A stretch of DNA of 64,000 nt from an uncultured Albidovulum sp. (GCA_913064775.1 CAJYAD010000012.1:1-64000), one strand, 5' to 3'; counted from the stretch's first letter, positions 1 to 8,384 are shown. The notes: generated by a model not told the origin, from the sequence alone. Program-made: numbers and translations.

Positions 1-717
<717 letters not shown>

Positions 718-719
718 GA

Positions 720-738
720 AACACTGAATAACAGTGTT
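720..738 (-). other. hairpin next to the 16S 5' end
   Basis: AACACTG (720-726) and CAGTGTT (732-738) form a perfect 7-bp stem around a 5-base loop, only a few bases upstream of mature 16S. It probably belongs to the processed leader of the rRNA precursor; the role is inferred from position. Confidence 0.5.
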
Positions 739-940
739 CTTGACAGATGACCTTGCACATCGTCACCCAGATCCCGAAAGATCCAGATGTCTTTCTGCTT
801 GTCGTCCTCTGGAAAACCAGAAGCCGCCAAACAGTGAAGCTGACACTCTCATCATCGGACCAAAGCCCTAGAGAGCCGATATACAAGCTCATCAGTCGAT
901 TAAGACCAAACCGCCCGCATATCTCTTCAGATATTCGCAA

Positions 941-951
941 TTTCAAAGAGC
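941..951 (-). promoter_or_regulatory. boxA-like rRNA antitermination site
   Basis: The minus strand reads GCTCTTTGAAA about 225 bases upstream of 16S. This resembles the boxA element (TGCTCTTTAACA type) bound by NusB/NusE in rRNA leaders. A nusB gene lies in the same window at 5684-6145. Confidence 0.55.
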
Positions 952-1102
952 TAACCAGCACACAAAAACAAGCCTGAAGCGCCACTTTACTTGGGGCGCG
1001 CCCGCCTGCCTAGCCTCCTGATTGTTCGTCGCGACCCGTTCCTTCGGTTTCCCGTTGGCGCCGGTCCGCGCCGCCCCGTTGCTTCCGCTTCGGTGAGGGG
1101 GT

Positions 1103-1130
1103 GTTTAAGAGCGGTCGTCGCAGGTCGCAA
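1103..1130 (-). promoter_or_regulatory. candidate rRNA operon promoter
   Basis: On the minus strand TTGCGA (1130-1125) and TTAAAC (1108-1103) are separated by 16 bases, a sigma70-like arrangement about 385 bases upstream of 16S. It is the best candidate in this gap but only a moderate consensus match. Confidence 0.3.
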
Positions 1131-1410
1131 GAGGAAAATTCACTCAACATGTGCTTTTTTTCGGGCAGCCCTTGTTTTGTTGGCCCTTCCGGTAGGCACG
1201 GCCGCAAGTCGCGGGCCCGTGCCATGCGGTTTTTCGTGGACAGCCTGTTGATAACTTTGCTTCCCTGCCGCCCGGCGCGCCGTAAAGGCCGGAATCGCCC
1301 CCGAAATGGGCCGACTCGCCCCCGGTCTGGTCCGAATCGTGCGCCGAATCCCCTGCGCCGCCGCGAATCCTCCGACCCCGAGTCGCCTCGGCCGGATCGG
1401 GGCCCGCCGC

Positions 1411-2388
1411 CTAGCGCCGCGCCGCGATCCGGCCGGCCATGACGCAGAGGATCTCGAACATGATCGACACGCCCAGATAGGCGGTGCCCCCCGTGGGGTC
1501 GAAAGGCGGCGAGACCTCGACCAGATCGGCGCCGACGATATCGACGCCCTCCAGCAGCCGTGCCACGCTGAGCGCCTGCCAGGAATTGGGGCCGCCGACC
1601 TCGGGCGTGCCGGTGCCGGGGGCGAAGGCGGGATCGACGAAATCGATGTCATAGCTGACATAGGTCGGCCCCTGCCCGGCGATGGCGCGGGCCTCCTGCA
1701 TCACATCCTCCGGCGTGCGGGCATGAAATTCCTCGATCGGAATGATCCGGATGCCCACCGCCCGCGCGAAGTCGCGGTCCTCGCGGTCATAGGCGGTGCC
1801 GCGGATGCCGATCTGGACGACGCGCTTGGGGTCCAGCAGCCCCTCTTCCACCGCCCGGCGGAAGGGGGTGCCGTGGGTAAACATCGTGCCGCCGAAATAG
1901 GAATGGAACAGGTCGGTGTGGCTGTCGAAATGGATCATGCCCAGCGGCCGGTCCGCGGCCAGCGCCCGCAGGATCGGCAAAGAGCACAGATGATCGCCGC
2001 CCGCGGTCAGCGGCAACACACCGGCCTCGCGCACGCGCGCGTAATAGGAGGTCATCCGCTGCAGGCTGTCGTGCAGGTCGGCGGGGTTCGGGCCGACATC
2101 GCCCAGATCGGCGACATTGGCGATCTCGAAGGGGCGGATGCCGGTGATACCGTTCTCGGCGCGGATCATGGTCGAGGCGTCGCGCATCTGGCGCGGTGCG
2201 TGGCGCGGGCCGGGGCGGTTGGTGGTGCCGCCATCCCAGGGCGCCCCGATCAGCCCGATGTCGACCTGGCCAAGGCGGGGATCGTCCAGCGCCACATGCG
2301 GCAGCCGCATGAAGGTGGGAATGCCGGCAAAGCGCGGCAGATCGAAGCCCGAGACCGGGCGGAAGTTCAGATCCTGCGGATCCTGCAT
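1411..2388 (-). CDS. speB: ureohydrolase of the arginase/agmatinase family
   Basis: A 325-residue member of the arginase superfamily, which removes urea from guanidino compounds at a dinuclear manganese centre. All expected ligands are visible: His133 in GGDH, Asp155-His157-Asp159 in HFDSHTD, and Asp247/Asp249 in YDIDFVDP, followed by the family signature PAFAPGTGTPE. Length is normal for agmatinase. The usual second motif is HxDAHTD; Ser replaces Ala here, as in some guanidinobutyrase/guanidine hydrolase-type relatives, so agmatine is only the default substrate. The start at 2388 is preceded by an AAGGAGAAGC Shine-Dalgarno. It stands alone, divergent from ribE. Confidence 0.85.
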   Translation of the reverse strand: MQDPQDLNFRPVSGFDLPRFAGIPTFMRLPHVALDDPRLGQVDIGLIGAPWDGGTTNRPGPRHAPRQMRDASTMIRAENGITGIRPFEIANVADLGDVGPNPADLHDSLQRMTSYYARVREAGVLPLTAGGDHLCSLPILRALAADRPLGMIHFDSHTDLFHSYFGGTMFTHGTPFRRAVEEGLLDPKRVVQIGIRGTAYDREDRDFARAVGIRIIPIEEFHARTPEDVMQEARAIAGQGPTYVSYDIDFVDPAFAPGTGTPEVGGPNSWQALSVARLLEGVDIVGADLVEVSPPFDPTGGTAYLGVSIMFEILCVMAGRIAARR

Positions 2389-2519
2389 CGGCTTCTCCTT
2401 CGGTTTGCCCTATTTGTTAGGGGCTCGCGGGGCGTCTGGGAAGGGAAATGGGCCCGCGCCCCCGGTCTGGACACGGCCCCTGCCCGGGGCTAGGCATCGA
2501 AGCCAACAAAGGAGGCGTC

Positions 2520-3122
2520 ATGTTCACCGGCATCATCACCGATCAGGGCCGCATTCTGGAAGTCGAGCAGCGCGGCGACCTGCGCGCCCGCATCGCCACC
2601 GGCTATGACATCGACACGATCGACATCGGCGCCTCGATCGCCTGCGACGGGGTCTGCCTGACGGTGATCGCGCTTGGCCCCAAGCCCGAGCCCTGGTTCG
2701 ACGTCGAGATCTCGGCCGAGAGCCTGTCCAAGACCAATATCGGCCGCAACGGCTGGACGCCGGGCAAGGTGCTGAACCTGGAGCGCGCGCTGAAGGTCGG
2801 CGACGAACTGGGCGGCCATATCGTCTCGGGGCATGTCGACGGCGTGGCCGAGATCGTCGCGATGACGCCCGAGGGCGATTCCACCCGCTTCACCTTCCGC
2901 GCCCCCGAGGATCTGGCACGCTTCATCGCGCCCAAGGGATCGGTGGCGCTGAACGGCACCTCGCTGACGGTGAACGAGGTGGCGGGGCGCGATTTCGGCG
3001 TCAACATCATCCCCCATACCAAGCAGGTCACCAGCTGGGGCGCGGTGCGGGTGGGCGACGTGGTCAACCTCGAGATCGACACCATGGCGCGCTATGTCGC
3101 GCGGCTCAGGGACTGGGCGTGA
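2520..3122 (+). CDS. ribE: riboflavin synthase, alpha subunit
   Basis: A 200-residue trimeric enzyme that dismutates two molecules of 6,7-dimethyl-8-ribityllumazine into riboflavin and a pyrimidinedione. The typical N-terminus MFTGII is present. The two internally repeated lumazine-binding barrels are marked by GASIACDGVCLTV in the first half and GSVALNGTSLTVNEV in the second. The start is fixed by AAAGGAGG seven bases upstream and by the conserved N-terminus; a longer upstream reading is not supported. It leads a set of riboflavin genes (ribE, unknown, ribBX, ribH) ending in nusB. No FMN riboswitch was recognised in the 130 bases upstream. Confidence 0.96.
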   Translation: MFTGIITDQGRILEVEQRGDLRARIATGYDIDTIDIGASIACDGVCLTVIALGPKPEPWFDVEISAESLSKTNIGRNGWTPGKVLNLERALKVGDELGGHIVSGHVDGVAEIVAMTPEGDSTRFTFRAPEDLARFIAPKGSVALNGTSLTVNEVAGRDFGVNIIPHTKQVTSWGAVRVGDVVNLEIDTMARYVARLRDWA

Positions 3123-3183
3123 CGCCCGTGGCCCTGCGGTCGATCAAAGGGACCGCGCGGCCCCCCGGACTGGGGTACGCGAC

Positions 3184-3759
3184 ATGACCGGCATCGGACA
3201 TAACGGCGGCCCCACGATGGAGGCAGGCTACAGCTGGCGCCGCCATGCCTGGCGCCGGGCGCGGGCCGATCTGCTGCCCAATTCGCTGCCGATCGAGGTG
3301 ATCCGCCAGCGGGTGCGCCGCGCGGCCGAGCTGGGGCTTGACTACCGCACCTATGCCTCGGTCCGGGCAGCCTCGGGGCATGACGTGGTGGCGTTCCTGT
3401 TCTCCTCGAACGCGCTGCGCCTTCTGGCCCCCGCCCCGCGCCTGCCCGCCGACCGGGCAGAGAAGCTCGCCCGCCTCGCCGCCTGCGGGCGGATCGCGCT
3501 GGCGCAGGCACCACTCAGCCCCGCGCGGGTGATCGCGGCGGCGCCGCTGCTTGACGCGGCCCACCCCGCCCCCGCCGCGCTCGCCTCCTACCCCGAGGCC
3601 CGCGCGGCGCTGCGCGCAGCCCTCGCCCCGCAGAAGCTGCCCGGCGACCGGGTGATCCTGGTGGGCGATCTGGGGTTGGAGCGCGACTGGTCCGCCGCCG
3701 CGGGCCTGGCCTATTACCTGCCCGCAGATCGCTTCTTCGCGGCCGGGGCGACCAGCTAA
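3184..3759 (+). CDS. conserved-type hypothetical protein beginning MTGIGHNGGP
   Basis: A 191-residue protein of unknown function between ribE and ribBX. It starts with MTGIGHNGGP, an N-terminal phrase I recall from small alphaproteobacterial proteins, followed by an Arg-rich segment (YSWRRHAWRRARADLLP) and an Ala/Leu-rich helical body. There is no signal peptide, membrane segment or recognisable catalytic motif. The start codon at 3184 coincides with the conserved N-terminus. The gene follows ribE by 61 bases on the same strand, so it may be cotranscribed with it, but nothing in the protein itself links it to flavin chemistry. Confidence 0.7.
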   Translation: MTGIGHNGGPTMEAGYSWRRHAWRRARADLLPNSLPIEVIRQRVRRAAELGLDYRTYASVRAASGHDVVAFLFSSNALRLLAPAPRLPADRAEKLARLAACGRIALAQAPLSPARVIAAAPLLDAAHPAPAALASYPEARAALRAALAPQKLPGDRVILVGDLGLERDWSAAAGLAYYLPADRFFAAGATS

Positions 3760-3804
3760 GCGCGCCGCCCCGGTACCTGCGCCCCGCCCCGCCCGCCGCT
3801 GTCT

Positions 3805-3860
3805 GAGTATTTATGCCAAGAAGAAGAACACGCCCCCCTTCATCCTGGCAAAAATACTCG
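3805..3860. repeat. inverted pair of GAGTATTT...CCAAGAAGAAG-type intergenic repeats
   Basis: GAGTATTTATGCCAAGAAGAAG (about 3805-3826) faces a related copy on the other strand (CGAGTATTTTTGCC..., 3860-3839). The copies lie tail to tail between the 3' end of the unknown gene and ribBX. Similar single copies occur at 31518-31542 and 54822-54845, always between genes. This looks like a short interspersed family repeat; as an inverted pair it could fold and act as a terminator. Confidence 0.6.
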
Positions 3861-4040
3861 CCCCCCGTGCCTGTCCCCCGCGCCGCGCCGGCCGTGACGC
3901 ACGCAAACTGTGCACTGCCCCGGGGCCGCGCCGCCCACTCGGGGGATTTCCATTTCCCTCCCACCGCGATAAGGCAAGGCCGCGCCGGATCTCCGGCGTG
4001 ACAGCAGGCATCTCAAACGGCAGCGGGGCCAGACGGGGCG

Positions 4041-5144
4041 ATGAGCGAGAAAACCGAATATTCCGACGCGATCTCAAGCGTCGAGGAGATCATCGAGGAC
4101 GCCCGCAACGGCCGGATGTTCATTCTGGTCGACCACGAGGACCGCGAGAACGAGGGCGACCTGGTGATCCCGGCCCAGATGGCCACGCCCGAGGCGATCA
4201 ACTTCATGGCCACCCATGGCCGCGGCCTGATCTGCCTGGCGCTGCAGGGCGCGCGGATCGACGCGCTGGGGCTGCCGCTGATGAGCGCCAAGAATTCCTC
4301 GCGCCATGAAACCGCCTTTACCCTGTCTATCGAGGCCCGTGAGGGCGTGACCACCGGGATCTCGGCCCATGACCGGGCGCATACCGTGGCGGTGGCCATC
4401 GACCCCAGCAAGGGCGCGGCCGACATCGCCACGCCCGGCCATGTCTTTCCGCTGCGCGCCCGCGACGGCGGCGTGCTGGTGCGCGCCGGGCACACCGAGG
4501 CCGCGGTGGATGTCAGCCGCCTTGCCGGCCTCACCCCCTCGGGCGTGATTTGCGAGATCATGAACGACGACGGCACCATGGCGCGGCTGCCCGATCTGAT
4601 CTCCTTCGCGCAGATGCATGGGCTGAAGATCGGCACGATCAGCGACCTGATCGCCTATCGGCGGCGGCACGACAACCTTGTGCGGGTGACCTCGGAAAGC
4701 GTGATCCGTTCCGAATTCGGCGGCGAATGGGCGCTGCGGATCTTCGCGGATGAGACCCACGGCGCCGAGCATATCGCGCTGATCAAGGGCGATCTCAGCG
4801 CTCCGGGGCCGACGCTGGTGCGGATGCACACGCTCGACCCCTTCCTTGACGTGCTTGGCACCGGCGGGCCGGGCCGCACCCACGAATTCGGCGCCGCGAT
4901 GCAGTTGATCGCCGCCGAGGGCCGTGGCGCGCTGGTGCTGCTGCGCGATGTCACGATGAAGCTGAGCGCCGATGACGAGGTCTCGCCCCAGACCCTGCGC
5001 CAATATGGCGTGGGCGCGCAGATCCTGTCGTCGCTGGGCGTGACCGAGATCACCCTGCTCACCAATTCCCCCACCCCCCGCGTGGTGGGGCTGGATGCCT
5101 ACGGGCTGTCGATCACCGGCACCCTTCCGATCCCGACGGAGTAA
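4041..5144 (+). CDS. ribB: 3,4-dihydroxy-2-butanone 4-phosphate synthase fused to a degenerate GTP cyclohydrolase II-like domain (RibBX type)
   Basis: A 367-residue fusion. Residues about 1-205 are a full DHBP synthase, which makes the four-carbon unit of riboflavin from ribulose 5-phosphate; the acidic motif DHEDRENEGDL and the THGRGLICLAL segment are intact. Residues about 206-367 follow the RibA fold (RMHTLDPFLDVLG, YGVGAQILSSLGVTEITLLTN), but the zinc-binding cysteine cluster (C-x-GD...CDCG) is absent and the catalytic QEGRGIGL stretch is replaced by DVTMKLSADDE. The second half is therefore unlikely to be an active GTP cyclohydrolase II. This matches the RibBX variant described for Proteobacteria. 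It is followed by ribH after only 3 bases. Confidence 0.93.
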   Translation: MSEKTEYSDAISSVEEIIEDARNGRMFILVDHEDRENEGDLVIPAQMATPEAINFMATHGRGLICLALQGARIDALGLPLMSAKNSSRHETAFTLSIEAREGVTTGISAHDRAHTVAVAIDPSKGAADIATPGHVFPLRARDGGVLVRAGHTEAAVDVSRLAGLTPSGVICEIMNDDGTMARLPDLISFAQMHGLKIGTISDLIAYRRRHDNLVRVTSESVIRSEFGGEWALRIFADETHGAEHIALIKGDLSAPGPTLVRMHTLDPFLDVLGTGGPGRTHEFGAAMQLIAAEGRGALVLLRDVTMKLSADDEVSPQTLRQYGVGAQILSSLGVTEITLLTNSPTPRVVGLDAYGLSITGTLPIPTE

Positions 5145-5147
5145 GCC

Positions 5148-5687
5148 ATGGCCGGATCCGAAACCCATAACACCCTGCCCCTGCCCGCCTTCGCCAAGCC
5201 GGTGAAGCTGCTGATCGTGGTGGCGCCCTATTACAAGGACATCGCCGACAATCTGGTCGCTGGCGCCCGCGCCGCGATCGAGGCAGTGGGCGGCACCCAT
5301 GAGCTGGTCGAAGTGCCCGGCGCGCTGGAAATCCCTGCCGCGATCGCGCTGGCGGCGCGGCTGTCGAATTACGACGGCTATGTCGCGCTTGGCTGCGTGA
5401 TCCGCGGCGAGACCACGCATTACGACACGGTCTGCAACGACAGCTCGCGCGGGTTGATGCTGCTGGGGCTGCAGGGCGCCTGTCTGGGCAATGGCATCCT
5501 CACCGTCGAAAACCGCGCCCAGGCCGAGGTGCGCGCCGACGCGCAAGGCCAGAACAAGGGCGGCGGCGCGGCCGAGGCGGCGCTGCATCTGATCGCGCTG
5601 GCACGGCGCTGGTCGGGCGCCTCGCGGCCGATGGGTTTTCAGACGGGAGACGAGATCAAGATGGCCGGCGGGACCGACACGGTATGA
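5148..5687 (+). CDS. ribH: 6,7-dimethyl-8-ribityllumazine synthase
   Basis: A 179-residue lumazine synthase, which condenses the DHBP-derived carbon unit with the ribityl pyrimidine. Family landmarks are PGALEIPAAI, the phosphate/catalytic loop LGCVIRGETTHYD with its His, and NGILTVEN. The C-terminal tail is slightly longer than in minimal homologues. The start lies 3 bases after ribBX, so translation is probably coupled. The last four bases overlap the nusB start (ATGA). Confidence 0.96.
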   Translation: MAGSETHNTLPLPAFAKPVKLLIVVAPYYKDIADNLVAGARAAIEAVGGTHELVEVPGALEIPAAIALAARLSNYDGYVALGCVIRGETTHYDTVCNDSSRGLMLLGLQGACLGNGILTVENRAQAEVRADAQGQNKGGGAAEAALHLIALARRWSGASRPMGFQTGDEIKMAGGTDTV

Positions 5688-6145
5688 CCAAGCCCGACAA
5701 GAAGCAGATGAAGGCGGCGGCGCGGCTTTACGCGGTGCAGGCGCTGTTTCAGATGGAACGCTCGGGCCAGACGGTCGAGGCGATCAGCACCGAATTCCTC
5801 GACCACCGCTTCGGCGCCACCTATGAGGGCGACGAGATGGCCGAGGGCAATGTCGATCATTTCCGCGCCCTGATGGACGGCGCGGTGAACTGGCAGGCGC
5901 GGATCGACCAGATGACCGACCGCGCGCTGGTGGCAAAATGGCCGATCGCCCGGATCGACCCGGTGCTGCGAGCGCTGTTTCGCGCCGCCGGCGCCGAACT
6001 GGTGGCGATGGACACCCCGCCCAAGGTGGTGATCAACGAATATGTCGACGTCGCGCGGGCCTTCTTTCCCGAGGGGCGCGAGGCGAAATTCGTCAATGCC
6101 GTGCTCGACCACATCGCCCGTGAGGCCCGCCACGAGGCCTTCTGA
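5684..6145 (+). CDS. nusB: transcription antitermination factor NusB
   Basis: A 153-residue all-helical RNA-binding protein that, with NusE (S10), binds boxA in rRNA leaders and supports antitermination. Recognisable segments are the N-terminal ARLYAVQALFQME helix and the C-terminal PPKVVINEYVDVARAF followed by KFVNAVLDHIARE. Length is normal. It overlaps ribH by four bases (ATGA), the common ribH-nusB coupling in bacteria. A boxA-like site sits in the rRNA leader of this window. Confidence 0.95.
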   Translation: MTKPDKKQMKAAARLYAVQALFQMERSGQTVEAISTEFLDHRFGATYEGDEMAEGNVDHFRALMDGAVNWQARIDQMTDRALVAKWPIARIDPVLRALFRAAGAELVAMDTPPKVVINEYVDVARAFFPEGREAKFVNAVLDHIAREARHEAF

Positions 6146-6243
6146 ACGGCGCAAGACTGCCTATCCCGGGGCCTGCGGCGATCTGCATCTGGGAATCGGC
6201 GAAAAACGCACTATCATACAGGTGTGACGCAGGGAGGCCTTCG

Positions 6244-6570
6244 ATGCCGGAACTCATCCGCATGTATATTCGCAACGTCCTGATCGGTTGGGCGCTGGCC
6301 GCTGTCTTCGTGGCGCTGCTCATCGGCTTCAACATCGCCAATCTCGGCCATCTGGTTCTAGAGACGCGGGGCGGCTGGCTGGCTGCGGGGATGTTGTGGG
6401 TCGCGAACGCGGCGGTCTTCGCCGGCGTCCAGTTCGCGATCGCCGTGATGCGCATGGCCGAAGACGACGGCCCGCGCGGCGGCACCCGGCAGCGCCTGCG
6501 CACCGGCGACATGATCCCGGTCCGGGCCGAAGCCACGGCGCCGCGCAAGGGCTTTGACCGGCGGCGCTGA
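6244..6570 (+). CDS. small membrane protein of unknown function
   Basis: A 108-residue protein with two clear hydrophobic segments (about residues 12-33 and 44-68, LAAGMLWVANAAVFAGVQFAIAVM) and a charged C-terminal tail rich in Arg/Gly that should be cytoplasmic. I do not recognise the family. The start at 6244 has AGGGAGG five bases upstream. It follows nusB by 98 bases and is closed by a strong terminator at 6601, so it probably ends the rib-nusB unit or has its own promoter. Confidence 0.75.
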   Translation: MPELIRMYIRNVLIGWALAAVFVALLIGFNIANLGHLVLETRGGWLAAGMLWVANAAVFAGVQFAIAVMRMAEDDGPRGGTRQRLRTGDMIPVRAEATAPRKGFDRRR

Positions 6571-6600
6571 TACGCTGATACGCGGGCGCAGTGCGAATGA

Positions 6601-6627
6601 GGGCGGGGCAACCCGCCCTTTTGTTTT
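6601..6627 (+). terminator. rho-independent terminator after the small membrane protein gene
   Basis: GGGCGGG (6601-6607) and CCCGCCC (6612-6618) form a perfect 7-bp stem with a GCAA tetraloop, directly followed by TTTTGTTTT. This is a textbook intrinsic terminator 30 bases after the stop codon. Confidence 0.9.
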
Positions 6628-7027
6628 GCGCGGGCCTTCCAGTTTTCCCAATATTTCCCGGGCCTTGCCTAAGGCCCTTCGACTGCCAGCCAGGGGCCGG
6701 GCTATCTGAACCGGGGGGTGGGATGGCGGGCCCGCGGCAACCGTGAAGACACTGTTTTCCCGAGAGCCTGGTTTAACCAGGTGGGCGCCAGATACCGAGA
6801 CCACGGTCTCGGCAGAGCCAGCTCCCTCGGAATTGCTTATCGGCCACTGGAAAATCGGCCTCGCACGAGAGGAGCAGAACCCGCCACCGCTCAAGATAGG
6901 CTTCGCGCCGTCGCGCGACAAGGGCTGGCGCGCCAAGCGAGGTCGGAATCGCACAGATCACTATTCTGTGATAATGTTGCCTCCAGGGAGTCAGGGAAAC
7001 GGGACGGAAGGGTCCCAGGGAGGTATC
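6628..7027. other. 400-base gap with several perfect palindromes, no protein gene supported
   Basis: Three exact inverted repeats lie here: GGGCCTT/AAGGCCC (6660-6677), CCTGGTTTAACCAGG (6767-6781) and CCGAGACC/GGTCTCGG (6795-6812). An ATCAC-N6-GTGAT dyad follows at 6957-6972. Open frames extend through the region but have no domain or codon-usage support. It may hold a structured RNA or the control region of the following gene. Confidence 0.45.
6957..6972. promoter_or_regulatory. ATCAC-N6-GTGAT dyad, candidate operator
   Basis: A perfect 5-bp dyad with a 6-base spacer, 56 bases upstream of the 7028 start codon. The shape is like CRP/FNR-family half-site pairs, but the bases are not the FNR (TTGAT-N4-ATCAA) consensus, so the regulator is unknown. 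Confidence 0.35.
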
Positions 7028-7390
7028 ATGAAAGGCTTGGCATTCGCGTTCGTCCTGTCGGCGGCGGTCTATCTGACGATCGGCATGCTTTGGGGGATCA
7101 CGATGGGGATTCAGGAAGATTTCACCATGGCACCGGCGCATGCGCATCTGAATCTGGTGGGCGGCGTGCTGATGGCGCTATTCGGGCTGTATTACCACGC
7201 TGTGCCCGCAGCCGCGGCGACCGGGCTGGCAAAGCTGCATTTCGGTCTGGCCACGCTGGGGGCCTGGGTCTTCCCGACCGGGATTGCCATCGCCCAGCGC
7301 GGTCCGCATGGCGTGGCGATCATCGGATCCTTCCTGGTGCTGGCGGCGATGTTGGCGTTTCTGGTTATGGTCCTGCGCGACCGCGCCTGA
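7028..7390 (+). CDS. small four-helix membrane protein resembling a fragment of heme-copper oxidase subunit I
   Basis: A 120-residue protein that is almost wholly membrane-embedded (four hydrophobic segments). The motif PAHAHLNLVGGVLMALFG resembles the His-rich helix of heme-copper oxidase/NorB subunits. Stand-alone proteins of this size with an HAHLNL motif are often annotated as cytochrome oxidase-like or linked to nitric-oxide metabolism. The start at 7028 follows GGGAGGTATC; an upstream in-frame extension is Arg/Pro-rich and does not look like protein. Function is unproven and no oxidase genes are nearby. Confidence 0.7.
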   Translation: MKGLAFAFVLSAAVYLTIGMLWGITMGIQEDFTMAPAHAHLNLVGGVLMALFGLYYHAVPAAAATGLAKLHFGLATLGAWVFPTGIAIAQRGPHGVAIIGSFLVLAAMLAFLVMVLRDRA

Positions 7391-7448
7391 GCGCCCCAGG
7401 CGCTGGCATCGGGGCCGGGGCTGAGGCCAGGGCTGGGACTTGATTTCT

Positions 7449-7463
7449 GTTCATCATTTGTTC
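7449..7463 (+). promoter_or_regulatory. LexA box (alphaproteobacterial SOS box)
   Basis: GTTC (7449-7452), seven bases, GTTC (7460-7463): an exact match to the direct-repeat SOS box GTTC-N7-GTTC of Alphaproteobacteria. It lies 11 bases before the mmcB start codon, where bound LexA would block expression. Confidence 0.8.
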
Positions 7464-7474
7464 ATGCTTCATGC

Positions 7475-7954
7475 ATGACCGCAGATCTCTTTTCCGATTC
7501 CGGTTCCATCCGCTCGGCCCCGCCCCAGCCGGGGCATGTGCTGGCGCGCGGGGAGTGCCGGGCGCTGCTGGGCCATGATTTCGTGCCGATGGTCGAAATG
7601 GTCCCCACCCCGGGCCTGCGCGTCGATGTGATGGCAATCGGTCCGCGCGGCGAGGTCTGGGTGGTCGAGTGCAAATCCTGCCGGGTCGATTTCACCTCGG
7701 ACCGCAAGTGGCGCGGGTATCTGGGCTATTGCGACCGTTTCTTCTGGGCGGTGGATGCGGAATTCCCGCAAGAACTGCTGCCGCCGGAAACCGGCCTGAT
7801 CCTGGCCGATGGCTACGGCGCCGAGATCCTGCGCTGGCCCGAGCCTGTGGCGCTGTCGGCGGCGCGGCGCAAAGTGGTGATGCGGGCCTTCGCCCGGCAA
7901 TCGGCGCGCCAGTTGCAGGCGCTGCGCGATCCGCGCCCCGGCGCGCTGCGCTAG
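7475..7954 (+). CDS. mmcB: MmcB-family DNA repair protein
   Basis: A 159-residue protein matching the MmcB family, named after a Caulobacter gene needed for mitomycin C resistance. The core has a PD-(D/E)xK nuclease-like arrangement, RVDVMAIGPRGEVWVVECK, where Asp and Glu-x-Lys would be the metal and catalytic residues. This is followed by DFTSDRKWRGYLGYCDRFFWAV. A canonical LexA box ends 11 bases upstream, so SOS induction is expected, in line with known control in this class. It converges on the DUF6324-like gene with a four-base overlap of 3' ends. Confidence 0.88.
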   Translation: MTADLFSDSGSIRSAPPQPGHVLARGECRALLGHDFVPMVEMVPTPGLRVDVMAIGPRGEVWVVECKSCRVDFTSDRKWRGYLGYCDRFFWAVDAEFPQELLPPETGLILADGYGAEILRWPEPVALSAARRKVVMRAFARQSARQLQALRDPRPGALR

Positions 7955-8238
7955 TCCCGGCGCGGCCGGCCGCCGCCCTTGGGGCCCGAACGCTCGCCCG
8001 AACGAGCCGAAGCCTTGCCGCCCTTGCCCGCACCGTCACCGCCGCCCGAACTGGCAGCGGCACCGCGGGCCAGCTTCGCCGCGGCCAGCAGCTCTTCGGC
8101 GATCTCCTCGGCCTCTTCGGGTTCGAAATCAAGCGGCAGGTCCACGCCCTCCGCCTCGACATAGATCCGCACCATCCCGAGCGTCGTCGGCCCGATCTGC
8201 AAATTCGCGGCGATGTCGCTTTCCTTGTCGATGCTCAT
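7951..8238 (-). CDS. DUF6324-like small acidic/basic protein
   Basis: A 95-residue soluble protein. The first ~58 residues (MSIDKESDIAANLQIGPTTL onward, with an acidic EPEEAEEIAEELLAAAKL helix) look like a conserved alphaproteobacterial domain I associate with DUF6324. The rest is a low-complexity Gly/Ser/Lys/Arg tail, probably disordered. The start at 8238 has GAGGGCGCAG upstream. The function is unknown. Its 3' end overlaps mmcB by four bases on the opposite strand. Confidence 0.7.
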   Translation of the reverse strand: MSIDKESDIAANLQIGPTTLGMVRIYVEAEGVDLPLDFEPEEAEEIAEELLAAAKLARGAAASSGGGDGAGKGGKASARSGERSGPKGGGRPRRD

Positions 8239-8355
8239 TCTGCGCCCTCCGTGCGCCCCTCGCCTAAACCGCAATCGCCCGGGCCGCAAGAGGCGCAAAC
8301 AGCGGCCCACCCGGCGGAGCGGCGCGCAAATCCCGCCGACCGGGCGCGCGCGCTC

Positions 8356-8384
8356 TTGACCAGGGCGGCAGGTTCCGCTTCTAA
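8356..8384 (+). promoter_or_regulatory. sigma70-type promoter for the bactofilin gene
   Basis: TTGACC (8356-8361) and TTCTAA (8379-8384) are spaced by 17 bases, 38 bases upstream of the bactofilin start. This is a good housekeeping consensus match in a region otherwise free of genes. Confidence 0.5.

Larger units (their letters stand above)
718..1410 (-). other. rRNA operon leader and upstream region without protein genes
   Basis: These 690 bases hold no convincing protein gene; the short ORFs on both strands lack recognisable domains. Reading toward the 16S gene (minus strand) one sees a candidate promoter (1103-1130), a boxA-like antitermination site (941-951) and a hairpin beside the mature 16S 5' end (720-738). 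The part nearest the ureohydrolase gene (1260-1410) shows nothing I can name. Confidence 0.6.

Noticed and set aside
1246-1254. TGTTGATAA, a near match to a DnaA box, with a poorer one at 1234-1242; possible replication origin.
   Set aside because: Only one good box and no AT-rich unwinding region or dnaA/hemE-type neighbours.
2389-2519. Looked for an FMN riboswitch upstream of ribE.
   Set aside because: The conserved RFN helices and loops are not recognisable in these 130 bases.
4074-5588. A 504-codon open frame antisense to ribB and ribH.
   Set aside because: Both genes on the sense strand are certain; the antisense product has shadow-type composition.
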